Shown piece after piece: positions 1-11,439 of a stretch of 64,000 nt of DNA (the first letter of the stretch is position 1; the number at the start of each line of letters is the position of its first letter). The translations under genes and the position numbers were made by a program. The DNA is taken from the NCBI GenBank assembly GCA_902806575.1, contig CADCXD010000008.1, forward strand, positions 1,488,001 to 1,552,000, given 5' to 3'. The notes beneath the pieces are model-generated. The model worked only from the letters and a program-made list of their open reading frames with translations. It searched no databases and was not told where the DNA came from. Source of the DNA: Jackrogersella multiformis. Its lineage: Eukaryota; Ascomycota; Sordariomycetes; Xylariales; Hypoxylaceae.

Positions 1-3000
1 ATATAATTATAGCTCCTTATAAAATTATTAAGATTTTTTTAATAATTTAAGCGCTTTTTAATTATTAATATAATTAATTTTATTTTATATTATTAAAATG
101 TTATTAACTTTAATAATATAATTAAGGAAATTTACTTTTTAGATTTTTTAAAAGTATTTTTACGGGTTAATTATAAAATAATATTTTATAAGTTTTTTTA
201 AAACTTTTTTAACGATTTTATTATGTTTTTTTATAATGTTTATATAAATAAAAAGGTTATTTAAGTATATTAAAAGATTTAAATCGATAAAGTTTCGAAA
301 GATATTATTTATTATAAATTAAAAAGTTATAAAAGTATTAATTAATTTAAAAAAATTATATTTATATTAAAAAACTATTTTCCATTCGTTTTTTTCTTTG
401 ATTTTAATAAAGTAAAATCTTAACTTAAAATCGATTTTAATAAATTATTTTACAGTTTTAAAGTAAGTTTATAATTTAAATATTAAAAATATAAAGTATC
501 GTATAAAAATAATATTATTATTTAAGCTTTTATAATTCACTATAAGTTAAAAAAGATTTTAAGGATTTAATTTATTTATAAATATTATAAATATTACGTA
601 AAATAAAATTAATTTTTAAATACGTTTATTAATAAACATTTCGTTTAATTATAATTTTAATATATTAAGTTTTTTTTTATTTATAACGTAAAAAAATCCT
701 TAAAAAAACATCTTTTCTTTTTAAAAATTAATAACTTAATCTTATAGTTAATTATTTAAAAAACGTTATTTTACTTCTTTCGTTATAATATACATAAATT
801 CACGGAATTCCTTAAGAACGTTTTTTAATGTTTTTTTTACTTTAATTTTCTTAAAATTTAAAAAAAAGTTTATAAGTTTATAAATTTTCATTTATTATTA
901 TAATATAATAATATTACATTCGTTATTTAAAGCGTTTAATTTAAAGTTAATTTTAAAAAAATAAATTTTTTAATAATAAAAAATAAAAAGATCGATATAA
1001 TAACGTTTTATAAAAAGGATTTAAGTTAAATTAAAAGTTAATACGAGTTATATATATTATTTTTTAATAATTAATAATTTTTATTTTTTTATTTTAAAAA
1101 GAGATATTATTAAAACTAAGCTTTTTAAGTTTAATAATACTCGTATTTAATATTCTTTTTTATTATATATTAATATTATATTAATAATAAGTTTATATCT
1201 TAAAATTAATTTTAAGTAAGGTTTTTTTTATAACTTTCGTTTTATTTTTAATTAGCTTTTTAATTATCGTAACTTAATAAATTTTACTTTAATTTAATTA
1301 TAAAATTTAACGAAATGTAACGTTAAAATTATTTAAAAATTTAAGTCGGAATTTTCGATTTTTATAATTTAAAGATAAAATAATTCTTATAAAGTTATAT
1401 TTATTCGTACTTTCTTTTATAATAAAGGTATAAATTAAATATCATTATCTCGGGGTTATTTTATAAAAGAAATTTTATTTAAGTTTAATAATAAATCCTT
1501 ATTATTAACGTTCTTTTTAACGAAATAAAAAAAAGTTTAATAATTATCGCGTTTATAACGTTAATAAAATTTCTTATCCTTTTTTTATTAATTTATATTT
1601 ATTTAATTAATTCCTTTTAAAGTATTTTTATTATTAAATTAAACTTTATCCTTTTAATTTAATCTTAACTTACCTTTATTTTTAAATTTATCGTTATTTT
1701 TTAAGGATTAATTTTAATTTAAATTAAAGCGGTTTTTTTTTCTGCGGTTAACTTAACTTAATTTTAAAGGCTTTTAAGTTAAAGTAAACTCTTTTTTTCT
1801 TAAAATATTAAGGTTAATTAATATATTTTTATATATTTAATTTATTTTTTAAATAACGGTAAAGAATTTTTTATTTATATCCGGAAGTTTTTTTTATTTA
1901 AAATAAATTAATTTAATAATTTCGTTAAAAAAGGTTTTAACGATATAATTTTAAAACGTCGTTTTAAATTATTAAACCACTTTATTAAAATTTAATAGCT
2001 TAATGAAATATTAAATAACGTTCCTTTAATATTTAAGCTTATTTATTTTTTTAAGTTACGATATTTTTTCGAAAGGTTTATAAAACGTTTTTAAAAGGTA
2101 ATAACGTATATTATTTAAATATTAAAAACTTTTAATTACGTAATTTAACTTTTACGTTATTAATATTATAATTATATTTTTTTAAATAATAATAATTTAA
2201 CGTAATTAATACGGTAAAAAACTTTAAAAAATCCTTACCATCGTAAATAATAAGTTTATTAAATTATATTAAATTAACGATAATTATAACGTAAAAAGGA
2301 TAAATTAATTATTTTAAAGCTTTAAATAATCCGTTATTATTACTTTAAGGTAAAGGATTTTTATTATTATATAAAAATATAAAATTACCTCGAGGTAATT
2401 TTTTAAAAAAGTCTTTAAGTAATTTAAAGTTTTAAGATTAATTATTAAAATCGAAATCGTTTAAGTTATTATTAAGTACTTTAACGGCTTTTTTAAAAGA
2501 AATTCCTTCCTTATTATTTTTAAATATAAAAGGGCTAACTTTAACGAAATCGAATTATATTTAAGCCTTTTTAATTATTTTTTTAACTTAAACTCGTAAA
2601 AAGGATTATAAAGAAAATAAGTTTTTTATTTAAGCTTTCGAATTAAAATATTTAATAAATGATATTTTAAAATATATTAAATTTTTTTAATTAAAAGGAT
2701 TCGGTTTAATTAACGTTTTTAATATAACACGCCTTTTAATACTTTTTAAAATAAAATTAATTAAATATTAAATTCGTTAAAAATAACTTAAATATAAACC
2801 TTTAAATTATTAAATTAATAATAAATCTTTATATTAATATACGTAAAGTTTATATATTTTTTTATAAAAAAATTATTAATTTAAAATTCTTTAATATAAA
2901 TTTAATTTATTACTTTTTATTAAAGGTTTTTTTATTTCTTAATATCTTAATAAAAGATTTATTAATAATAATTAACTATTTCTTTAAGCTTATTAATAAT

Positions 3001-4230
3001 TTTTTATTAAGCTTAATTATTTTATATATATTAAATAATTATACTTTAAATTTATTATTTAAAATAAATTATTTATTTATTTATTAATATTATACCGGTT
3101 TAATTAAATTAAATTATTATATTATAAATTATTTAAATTATATTATATTAGTTTTAAATTTAATCTTTATTAATGATTTAATTACTCGTAACGATAATAA
3201 TAAATATTTAAATAATATAATAATTATTATATATTTTTTAATAAAACTCGATAAACCATATAAAAGGATTATTAAAATTAACTTTAATATTATAAATATT
3301 AAAAGTGTTTTATATAATTATTTTATAATTTTAAAAGTTATAAAAAATTATAATATTATTATTATTAAATTAAAGTAATTTAAAAATAAAGGAAGGATTT
3401 TAAAGCGATATATTTTTTATTTTAAATATTTTAATAAGAAATTATATATTAAAACGTCGTTTAATTTTAATAAGTTCTTATAAATAGCGATTTTTTTTAT
3501 GTTTACTTTTAGTTTTAAGGTTTTATAAAAAAGGTATTATTAAGGATTTAAAAGATTATTCGTCGTTTAACGAAAAGAATAATTCGAGGTTTTATAAATT
3601 AATAAGTAATAAAGTTAAAGTATAAGTACTTAATTTAAGTATTTATAAAATAATAAAATATAAAGTTTCTTTTATAATTATAATAACGTATATAATAATA
3701 AAATTAATAAATAAAATTAATATAATATATTTTAATAAGAAATTTCTTTAAGTAAATTAATTATTTATAAATAATTAAAATAAGGTAATTTTTAAAAAAG
3801 GATTAATTTTCTTTTAAAAAGTATATGCTTTTTTAAAAATAAAATCTTTTTAAAGGAAAAAAAATTATCTATAATAAAAGTAATAAAATTTAAAACTATA
3901 GTTTAATTTTACGTAATAATTCTTTATAATTTTAAGGTTTTTACTTTTTCTTTTTTCTTATAAAAAAAGGCGTAATATTTATATATATATAATTTAAATA
4001 TTTTTTTAAACGTCGTTAACGTTTACTTAATCTTATTAATTTAATTTTACATATATTAATTAAAATTTTTAATTAACTTTATTTAATAACTTTATTTTAT
4101 AAAATTTAATATATCTTATATTTACCAACTTATATATATTAACTAAATCTTTTAATTAACCTTATTTAATAGCTTTATTTTATAAGTTCTAACATATCTC
4201 ATATTCACTAACTTGTATATATTAATTATA
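1..4230. repeat. RIP-degraded AT-rich repeat relic
   Basis: About 4.2 kb of extreme A+T composition that ends abruptly at about 4230, where normal mixed-composition DNA begins. CpA and TpG are nearly absent, TpA is very abundant, and CpG (acg, tcg) is still scattered throughout. That is the pattern expected when Repeat-Induced Point mutation turns CpA into TpA on both strands. No ORF of useful length survives and no coding domain can be read. The original element is probably a transposon or retrotransposon, but its class cannot be told from this sequence. Terminal repeats were not identified, and the left end lies outside the window. Confidence 0.85.
4051..4230. repeat. 83-bp direct tandem duplication at the edge of the RIP tract
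   Basis: Copy 1 covers about 4051-4133 and copy 2 about 4134-4216, with the start of a third unit to about 4230. The copies align without gaps at a period of 83 bp. Most differences are transitions in which copy 1 (inside) has T or A where copy 2 (outside) has C or G, so copy 1 is the more heavily RIP-mutated. This records a falling RIP gradient at the repeat boundary. Confidence 0.7.
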
Positions 4231-4472
4231 CTCTGCTTCGTGGAGCCTATCCGTATGACACTCCCCAACGCGTACCCGGTAATAACACGTGATGCCATCA
4301 GACACCACTCTGGCCCGTTTCGTGTACTTCATGTGTGTTCACAATCTCCATTGTACTAGGTACCTGAGTGAGTATAAGCCAACTAATTAACTGCAAGTCG
4401 TACTATCGCCACGACACCTCAGAGATGTAGACAGACATACATACCTAGGTACCCACGAGTACGTGACAAACT

Positions 4473-5751
4473 TCACAACTTAGCCCTGGTCAGTTCCGGA
4501 TCTCTCCGTATCCCATCCTCAATCTCCTTAAAATCCATATTCTTCCCAACCCTCCAACTGATATCTACTGAAGCAGCATCACTCCCCTCCTTCCACTGCC
4601 ACCTCTCGCTGTCTTGCCGTCCCTTTTCCACCACATCCTTCACCCACCCCCCGACCGTCGGCAACATCTTAAAAGCGTGTCCCGAGTCCCCCGTCACCAC
4701 AACCAGCCCCTTCTTCCCGGGCACAAAGTCAATTACGTACTCGCTGTCTGCCGAGTCTACATACCAGCATATCTGCCTCCTCACCAGCGGCCTGTCCGCC
4801 AGCGGGTAGCGTCTCCCGTAAAAGGCGCCTAACGGTCGCTTCGTCGCGCGCCGGGATGAACGCGTTATCCTCCGAAGGCAGCGAGAGTCCGGATGGCGTG
4901 TCGTAATTTGTGTAGCCGGCGACGGCTGGGCAGATCTTGAGCAGGTTGGTGCGGCGGTCGGGCTCGAAGAAGAATCCCAGGTCCCGCGCGTATGTCACGG
5001 GGATGCCTCGCAATTGAGCGGCTTCCTCGGCGGTGAGCTGAACGTGCGCTACCGGCGTCCCTTTGGCGATTACTTGCCGCTTGATCTGGGGCAGGACGGA
5101 GCCGAGAGAAGCTCCTAGAGTGAGTATCGTTACGGAGGCGTTGTGGTGCTTCCCGCCAGTGGTTAGCGCTCCCGTGCAGATATCCCCCGAGTCTGAATAG
5201 GTCAAGGCCTGAACCGCCGAGTCGAGGTGGATCGTCACACCCAGCGCCACGCGTGCCGAATTGACAGCCCTCATGGCGTCGGCGGCATGAGCATACCCTG
5301 CAAAACTGTTGAAATAGCCTCTCCAAAGCATGGGACCATCGAATGCCGGGGCTACCTTGCGGATATCATCGCGCGAGGTCACAGGCGTGATCTTATCCTT
5401 GAATTCCGGGCGCTGGCGGATGGAGTCGAGAGATTTCTGTAGGGACATCTTGGACTTCTCGGGTGCGGCTGCCGAGGTACAGAGGAGCTTGCCGGCCTCA
5501 TGATAATAGGGTGCGAAAAGGGGAGACTTCCATGCGGCCATGGCCTCGAGGGCCAGCTCGGCATAGAAAGGGTCCTCATACTCAGCCCGTATGATCTTGT
5601 TAAGATCGTTCCCGGCGGAGAGTTTAGGAGAAAAGGTGGCAGACTTCTCCAGCACAGTCACGTTGGTGTATCCGGCCTTAGCCAGATGGTAGGCCGTCGA
5701 GAGGCCGAAGGTGCCCGCGCCGAGGACGAGGATCGAAATCTGCTTATCCAT
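4473..5751 (-). CDS. FAD-dependent amine oxidase (sarcosine oxidase / amadoriase family), frame broken by one base
   Basis: Flavoprotein oxidase of the MSOX/fructosyl-amino-acid-oxidase/saccharopine-oxidase family, which oxidises the C-N bond of secondary amino acids. The N-terminus has the Rossmann FAD motif GAGTFG (residues 11-16) followed by an acidic strand end, and then SAGNDLNKIIR, typical of the family. The first frame runs from ATG 5751 to about 4806. The conserved C-terminal part, including ICWY (expected covalent-FAD cysteine region) and GDSGHAFK, continues in another frame from about 4805 to the stop at 4473. One extra base in the G-run 4804-4806 (a C-run on the coding strand) accounts for the shift. 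Together the parts make about 425 residues, normal for the family. The protein ends in AKL, a peroxisomal PTS1 signal. No splice pair rescues the frame without removing conserved residues. It is either a recent pseudogene or an assembly homopolymer error. Substrate unknown; a divergent neighbour of the 6680 regulator. Confidence 0.85.
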
Positions 5752-6679
5752 TTTGACAACTAGTGAGAGGTTTTACCAAGGTGTATTACTATGCTATGCT
5801 GACTCTTCCTAGATGAATATCATTTTGGAACATTCTCTTTCTTTTACGGTCCTTCATTGCTCTGTGAATGCTTTTCACCGGAGCGGTCTCGGGCCATGAT
5901 CTTACGACGTCGGACATGTCTTACGTATAGTGAAGTCTTCCTAATGATGATTTTAAGATTTGGAGTATCGTTGGAGCATTATTGGTGTGTTGTTGGAGAA
6001 TCGGATCTTGGTCAATAGCGGTCTAGGCCGGTACCTAGAGATGAATATCGACTACCTAGGGTAGTGCCATTGATTACTTCATAGAGCCGAGGAAATAACA
6101 AGCGACGTGCATATTTTATGTTGGCATGGTGGGGAAGTGGAGAGAATATGGAGAATACTAGGTTAGGTATGGGCCTTGTACGGGACGGTCAGCTTTAAGG
6201 AGACTGGGAGATTAGATTAGTCTAGGTATTCTACTTTTAGAATCCTCACAGTGTGTGGAATTAGAACCATACTATGAATGGAGTTGGTAGGGCTGGCGGT
6301 TATCTCCATAGTCACCTTGTATGTACCTACCTAGGTAGGTAAAGAGCCTGCTTATCTTCTTCATCTGGACCGAGTGATTCGTCCCTGTAAGCTGATATCG
6401 ACGTCGACTTGAGATTGGATCTACATACATAGTAGTATGGATTAGATTCTCTAACCTTCCACCTTCAATGAAGCACCGCGACTCCACTCGTCGCGTATAC
6501 GGAACTACCCCGACTTCACAACTCCTCCTAACTCCTCTCTCCGTAAGATGACACCCTACGTATCTAAGGTATGTATGCATGCACGTATTTACGTACGTAG
6601 TGCGTACATCTCGTAATCCTATTATCAATCTCACTTCACTTGTTGACCCCCAACGATCCCTGCCTACATCCTAGAAATA
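5752..6679. promoter_or_regulatory. Divergent intergenic region between oxidase and Zn2Cys6 regulator
   Basis: This 928-bp spacer carries the 5' ends of the oxidase (-) and the regulator (+), so it is a shared promoter region. It holds ACCTAGGT-type palindromes (6055, 6329) and an 18-bp sequence at 6180-6197 that recurs at 24756. No gene is supported inside; the antisense ORF at 6272-6634 has no family features. Confidence 0.5.
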
Positions 6680-8334
6680 ATGCGACGCCGTACTAAGGGC
6701 GAGTTGCGGAGTCGAAGTGGGTGTTGGAAATGTCGAGGTATTCTTTAACTCTCCTCCAGTCTACCGTTCCGGTCCTGACCTATCGTCTCAGAGCGACGAG
6801 TTAAATGCCTGGAGGAACGCCCGATATGCAGCCACTGTAAACGATTAGGCTTCATTTGCCGCTACGAAATCAAGCTGAGCTGGCAGCATGTCGTCCTGTT
6901 TGAATGCCGCGGTAATGCCTCGCGAGGCTTGCCCCAAGATCTCTTGGTCTCCATCCAAAACTGGATGTTCCTGAATACCATCCAGGCGGATTTCAATCCG
7001 GAGAGTATTCAAATAAATCCCGATGGCCACCTGGATCGTCTTTTAACACAGGCCGATGATTATGAACCCCAGTTAGATATACTTGTGCCTTACCCCCGAT
7101 ATATTTCCCCTTTCCGTCTTGGGGAAGCCGAAAGTTATCTTTGGAGCTATTTCAACGAATATATGACCACGCAAATCGTCATAGATCCTGGTTTCAACCC
7201 ATATAGGGATATTGTATTGAGGATGGCTGCTTATTCCCAGGAGGGTCCTCTGTTCCAATGTGTGTTGGCTGCGTCCGCGAACCAACTCCAGAGTATTGGC
7301 CGAAACGAATATAAACCGGCCATGTGGCTTCATAGAGCTAAGGCGTTACGTCTCCTTAGAAATCAAATTGGACAGCTAGCATCAGGGGAAATGCACGAAG
7401 GGAACTGGAACTACGGAGCTTTCAAAGATCAGATCATTGCGTCGACTATTATGCTCACCTTCTTCGAGGTAAGTAAAAGAACGATCATGGTTCACAATTA
7501 AGAGACAACACTAACTAGCCGGTAAAGATCTCTAAGGATTGTTCGAATTCGTGGACCGTACATGCTGATTTTGCGCGTACTTTTCTATCCTCTCGTTTGA
7601 GAGACCTCGGTACCCTGAGTGCCGAACAGGAGGCTCTTCTCTATTTCGCCGTGACGTACTTCGTCTCCCATGACATTCTGGCTGCGACTGGGGGAACGCT
7701 CATGGAGGCTGCTGAGATGGTCACCGAGATGTGTAAGGCGGTGGACAAGTCAACTATCCTAGCCCTTACCGGATGTCCAAGAGATTTGCTCATCTTAATT
7801 TCTGAAATAAACCAGATGAGTTCATTACAAGAATCAGATCATAAACAACTCCCACCTTCGTTACAGCAGCGTCGAGACAATGTCGAAAGGCTTCTCCATC
7901 AACTGCATCAAGATATCCCCGATGAGGTTGGATCATTCAAATCCGAATTTTCCGTCATTGCTGAGGTCAAAAGACTTGCAGCCATTTTGTATCTTTATTC
8001 GCGGGTTGACAATGCTTCACCACATGAACCACACATGATCCGGGTAACATCCCAAATCATGTCCCTCGTCCCTAGAATCTCCCTTCGGACTCATACTGGG
8101 CTCTGGCCCCTATTTATCGTAGCTACCTTGGGTATCCGTCCGGAATGCGACGACGACAGGAAACTCCTCCTAACCCAACTCGCTGCGCTCCAAGAGACAA
8201 GACAACTAGCGAGTGTTAAGAAAGCTAGACTGATCATCGAAGATGTATGGAAGTCAAGAGATCTGCGTCCTGACAAATCGCAAGGGTGGAGCATCTTACA
8301 AGGGAGAAGACACGGTGCTATTAGCTTGGCATGA
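6680..8334 (+). CDS. Zn2Cys6 transcription factor with fungal-specific TF domain
   Basis: Binuclear zinc cluster regulator, 513 aa. Exons are 6680-6737, 6792-7468 and 7528-8334. Both introns (54 and 59 bp) have GT...AG ends, and splicing the first completes the zinc cluster. The N-terminus is basic (RRRTKGELRSRSG), followed by C-x2-C-x6-C-x6-C-x2-C-x6-C, all six cysteines present. The remainder resembles the fungal-specific TF domain 2 type, with helices such as LSAEQEALLYFAVTYFVSH in the second half. The start is chosen because the ATG lies just before the basic arm. It lies between the oxidase and the transporter, so it may be the pathway-specific activator of this block; that is an inference from position. 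Confidence 0.92.
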
Positions 8335-8443
8335 TTTATTACAATAATTATCATCATTATCATTTATCGAATAACACTATTCTATGAACCCTTCTAGCAT
8401 TGCCAACCTCCTCCCAACCCCGATTATGCACCAGCCCGGAGCC

Positions 8444-10472
8444 TTAGGTGGTGTAACGGAAGTTGTGCTGCTTCTTGTCCGTAGCGTCGACAAAATCCCC
8501 CATATTGCCTTCGCCGACTTCCTCCGGCTTGCCATATTGACGGTCCTTGCGCTTGTTCTGCCAATTGCCAACCAACCAGTATACCATCAACAGTAGCATA
8601 CAAACGCAATAGCTGATTAACATGGCTACAACACCACTGGTATACTTGGGGGCTTCCTTGCTCCTGAAGGTCTGCGGTCCGATAAGGTTGCCCGCAGCGT
8701 ACCCGATTGTAACGAGACTGTATGTGACAGCTTTCTTGGTCACTGCAACACCAAAGGTTAGTATTTATCCTCAATGTCTGGTTTCATTCAAGTTGAAATT
8801 TGGGTGGTGAGTCTACGGGTAGCCACTTACTACCGGCGGTGTTCGCCTGAACAAGAGAGATGCCCACAACATAAGGAGCTATTTTCCCATCAGTATGGTC
8901 TTCCAATGAATATCCAGCACGGAACTTACGCCAATAGAAGTACATAAAGTATAATCCCACCATTTGACCAGGGACGTTCGTTCGTGGCAATCCGTACACC
9001 AAAGCCGTTCCAAAAATAGGGAGCAACAAGGAAATAGCCGCAGTCAAAGCTCGCCGATTATGCCACTTCGCTGCGAGGTATGAGAAGGCGAAAGCCCCGC
9101 CTGTCGCAACAATTCCGAAAGGCATCGTGAGGAGACTAGACACCAAGGGGCTGTAACCCAAGTTGTTTATAATGATGGATCCGAATGACTGGAGTCCGCC
9201 ATTGGGTATGTTGATGACAATGTTGAACGCGACAATCAACCACACTTTAATATCGAGCAGCGCCTCCCACACTTGGTCCCATTTCCTATAATAACGAGAC
9301 TTAGTTAATGCCTCTTGGGGGGGTTAGAGTCATAGGCATGTCTTGAAAGCCGCAACTCCAGTCGATTCCATTATGAAATTTTAACTCCCGAGATAATAGG
9401 TTAAAAATTTAAAGGGGAAATAACTCATTATTACATACCACACTTTATTGGCAATGCCAGTTTTATTCGAAGCTAGACGTTGGGTGCCATGGTACCTCTG
9501 CTCCGGAGTGAGGAAAAGCGCGTTCATAGGACTGTCCGGTAGGACAAACAACAGAAAAATCGAATATAGCACGTTGATGGATCCTGTGAGGAGATATAGA
9601 TATTGCCATCTCAACAAGGGAGCGGTTACGGGAATATACCCGACCACCCAAGCGAAGAATCCGTTGAATATCGACGAGAAGTATGCGAAAATAACTAGAG
9701 AGAGTTAGATATATTGATCATATTGAAGATACCAATACTTACTGCCGTTCCTTGGGGGCTGTTCCTCTTTCTTGTAGAAGGACGCGACAAGCACCGTGAA
9801 GCATGGAATTGAGATTGCTTCAAGGAACCCTAGCAAAAAGCGTAGCCCCATGAATCCAGCCCATGTCCTGCAGGGAGCATAACATAATGTACAGCCAGAC
9901 CAGAGAAGGGATCCAACTGCGAGAAGTTTGCCGGGTGGGAATCGCTGCACCAAATAAGACGCTGGGACCAACCCAATCAGAGTCTCAAAGGAGGTAAGTA
10001 AAAGCGTTAAGTTAATTCACGGTGTTCACTTACACCCAACGGCAAAATACTTCCAAGCCACGAGTAGTCTTGTCCGGCGAACCCATTATCCTTCTGGAAA
10101 CCGTATAAGGACGCTGTGCCAATTTGTACTTTATCGACGGCAGCGAGAGTTGCGCAGAACAAGAGCTGTAGGGACGGTGTCAGCAAATGAAGCTCGTGTT
10201 ACAGTTGTAATCTCGAGCTGTATTTTCCCGGAGGGGCTCCTGCATATCGACAGGCATTTTTGAATGATGCTTACCAAAGGAATCATCCAAGCATCGATTT
10301 TCTTCACTATGATATTTTCCTGCTCGGGAGTCATAGGCCCGAACTGCTCGTGGTTGGCGAGATACTTGGCTGCTTCATCCAAATTGCGGTCGTCGATAGG
10401 CTTCGACATCTCCCCAGCCACGATCGAGGTGACCGGCTGGAGAGAATCGTCCACCTTGATGTCTTGAGTCAT
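8444..10472 (-). CDS. MFS transporter, allantoate permease (Dal5)/anion:cation symporter family
   Basis: Twelve-helix major facilitator of 526 aa, in six exons (10472-10275, 10165-10034, 9983-9743, 9694-9439, 9285-8831, 8742-8444) that keep frame throughout. The cytoplasmic N-terminus ends in the family pattern KKIDAWMIPL before helix 1. RFLLGFLEAISIPCFTVLVASFY and QANTAGMTKKAVTYSLVTIGYAAGNLIGPQ are diagnostic blocks of the Dal5/ACS group (TC 2.A.1.14), which imports carboxylates such as allantoate, ureidosuccinate, dipeptides or vitamins. Intron 4 (9286-9438) is longer, at 153 bp. The gene is divergent from the 5-oxoprolinase across a GATA-rich spacer, suggesting that it imports the substrate of that enzyme. 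The exact substrate cannot be read from sequence. Confidence 0.93.
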
Positions 10473-11439
10473 TTTGTTAAGCAGTGAGTAAGATGGAGGG
10501 CGTCAAGGCTATCTAGACAAACTCCGAGAGTCATGGATGTCTGACACACGTCTATCTATCTCTGAGATCTCAGATTCGTTCCCCAGGGTTTTATAGACAA
10601 GGTGAGTCTATGATTCTTCTCGATGACGCCTGGGGCTTATCAACTTGGGGTTGGTGTTACCGAAACCCAGGCCCAGGGCCGCGTGCTATCGTCTCCTTGT
10701 AACCATGCTGGTAATATTTTTACCTGTCAACAAGAATGCGCTACATAGGAAAGACATATCCGACCCTGCATTCGTCAAAACCGATTAGCTTACATTGCTA
10801 AAATAACTACCTTGAAGGATAATACTAATACACTATCATTATTATCTTTGAATCCACTACAATTCTAGCTAAAGAGGACTTTGCCTATTGGGGACTGCAG
10901 CTTTCGAGCAGTTGACGACGATGATTGGTCAATATATATCGGAAGTAACCCGTGATAAGGATTAGAAAATCCGAAGGAAGTTCGAATCGACGAGCATTAG
11001 TGCCCGAAGCTAAGTGTGGATCATTAATAGGACACTGTGTGTATAATGATAATTGCGACGGCATGATTTGGGGTAAGATAGGGTGGGACCGTGTAGGGAT
11101 CACGCAGATAACGAGGGGCTTCCGAGAGGGTTCCCAGAGGAACGGGTCGGCTAACTGTTCTCCTAAAGGCTACGACGACAATGTATAGTCAGGTAGATAA
11201 TTAAAATCTATAGACTGATTTGCTAGCAATATGTAGGCAGTTCGAAACGAAGGTCTAAATCGCCGGAGTCTTGTCACCGACCGTCAAGCCTCTTCCGGTG
11301 CCGGACCATCCCCGATTCTTCGTGATGGTGTAGCCATATATCAAGACAACCATATATCAAGGCGAGCTTCCTCAATCTTATCAGCACCCATGCATCGAAC
11401 AGCAAATCTTGCTACAGCTCAGACACACTCGTAGCCAAG
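10473..11439. promoter_or_regulatory. Divergent promoter with clustered GATA-factor sites
   Basis: 967 bp separating the transporter (-) and the oxoprolinase (+). It contains several HGATAR-type motifs: CTTATCA at 10636-10642, TGATAAG at 10953-10959, AGATAG at 11076-11081, AGATAA at 11106-11111 and CTTATCA at 11377-11383. Such clusters are bound by AreA/NIT2-type activators in nitrogen-regulated fungal promoters. The motif is short, so individual sites could be chance; the argument rests on the cluster and on the nitrogen-related products on both sides. No ORF here looks real. Confidence 0.5.

Noticed and set aside
1..4230. Long terminal repeats, transposase or reverse-transcriptase domains in the AT-rich tract
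   Set aside because: RIP has erased all readable coding sequence and no terminal repeats could be matched by eye.
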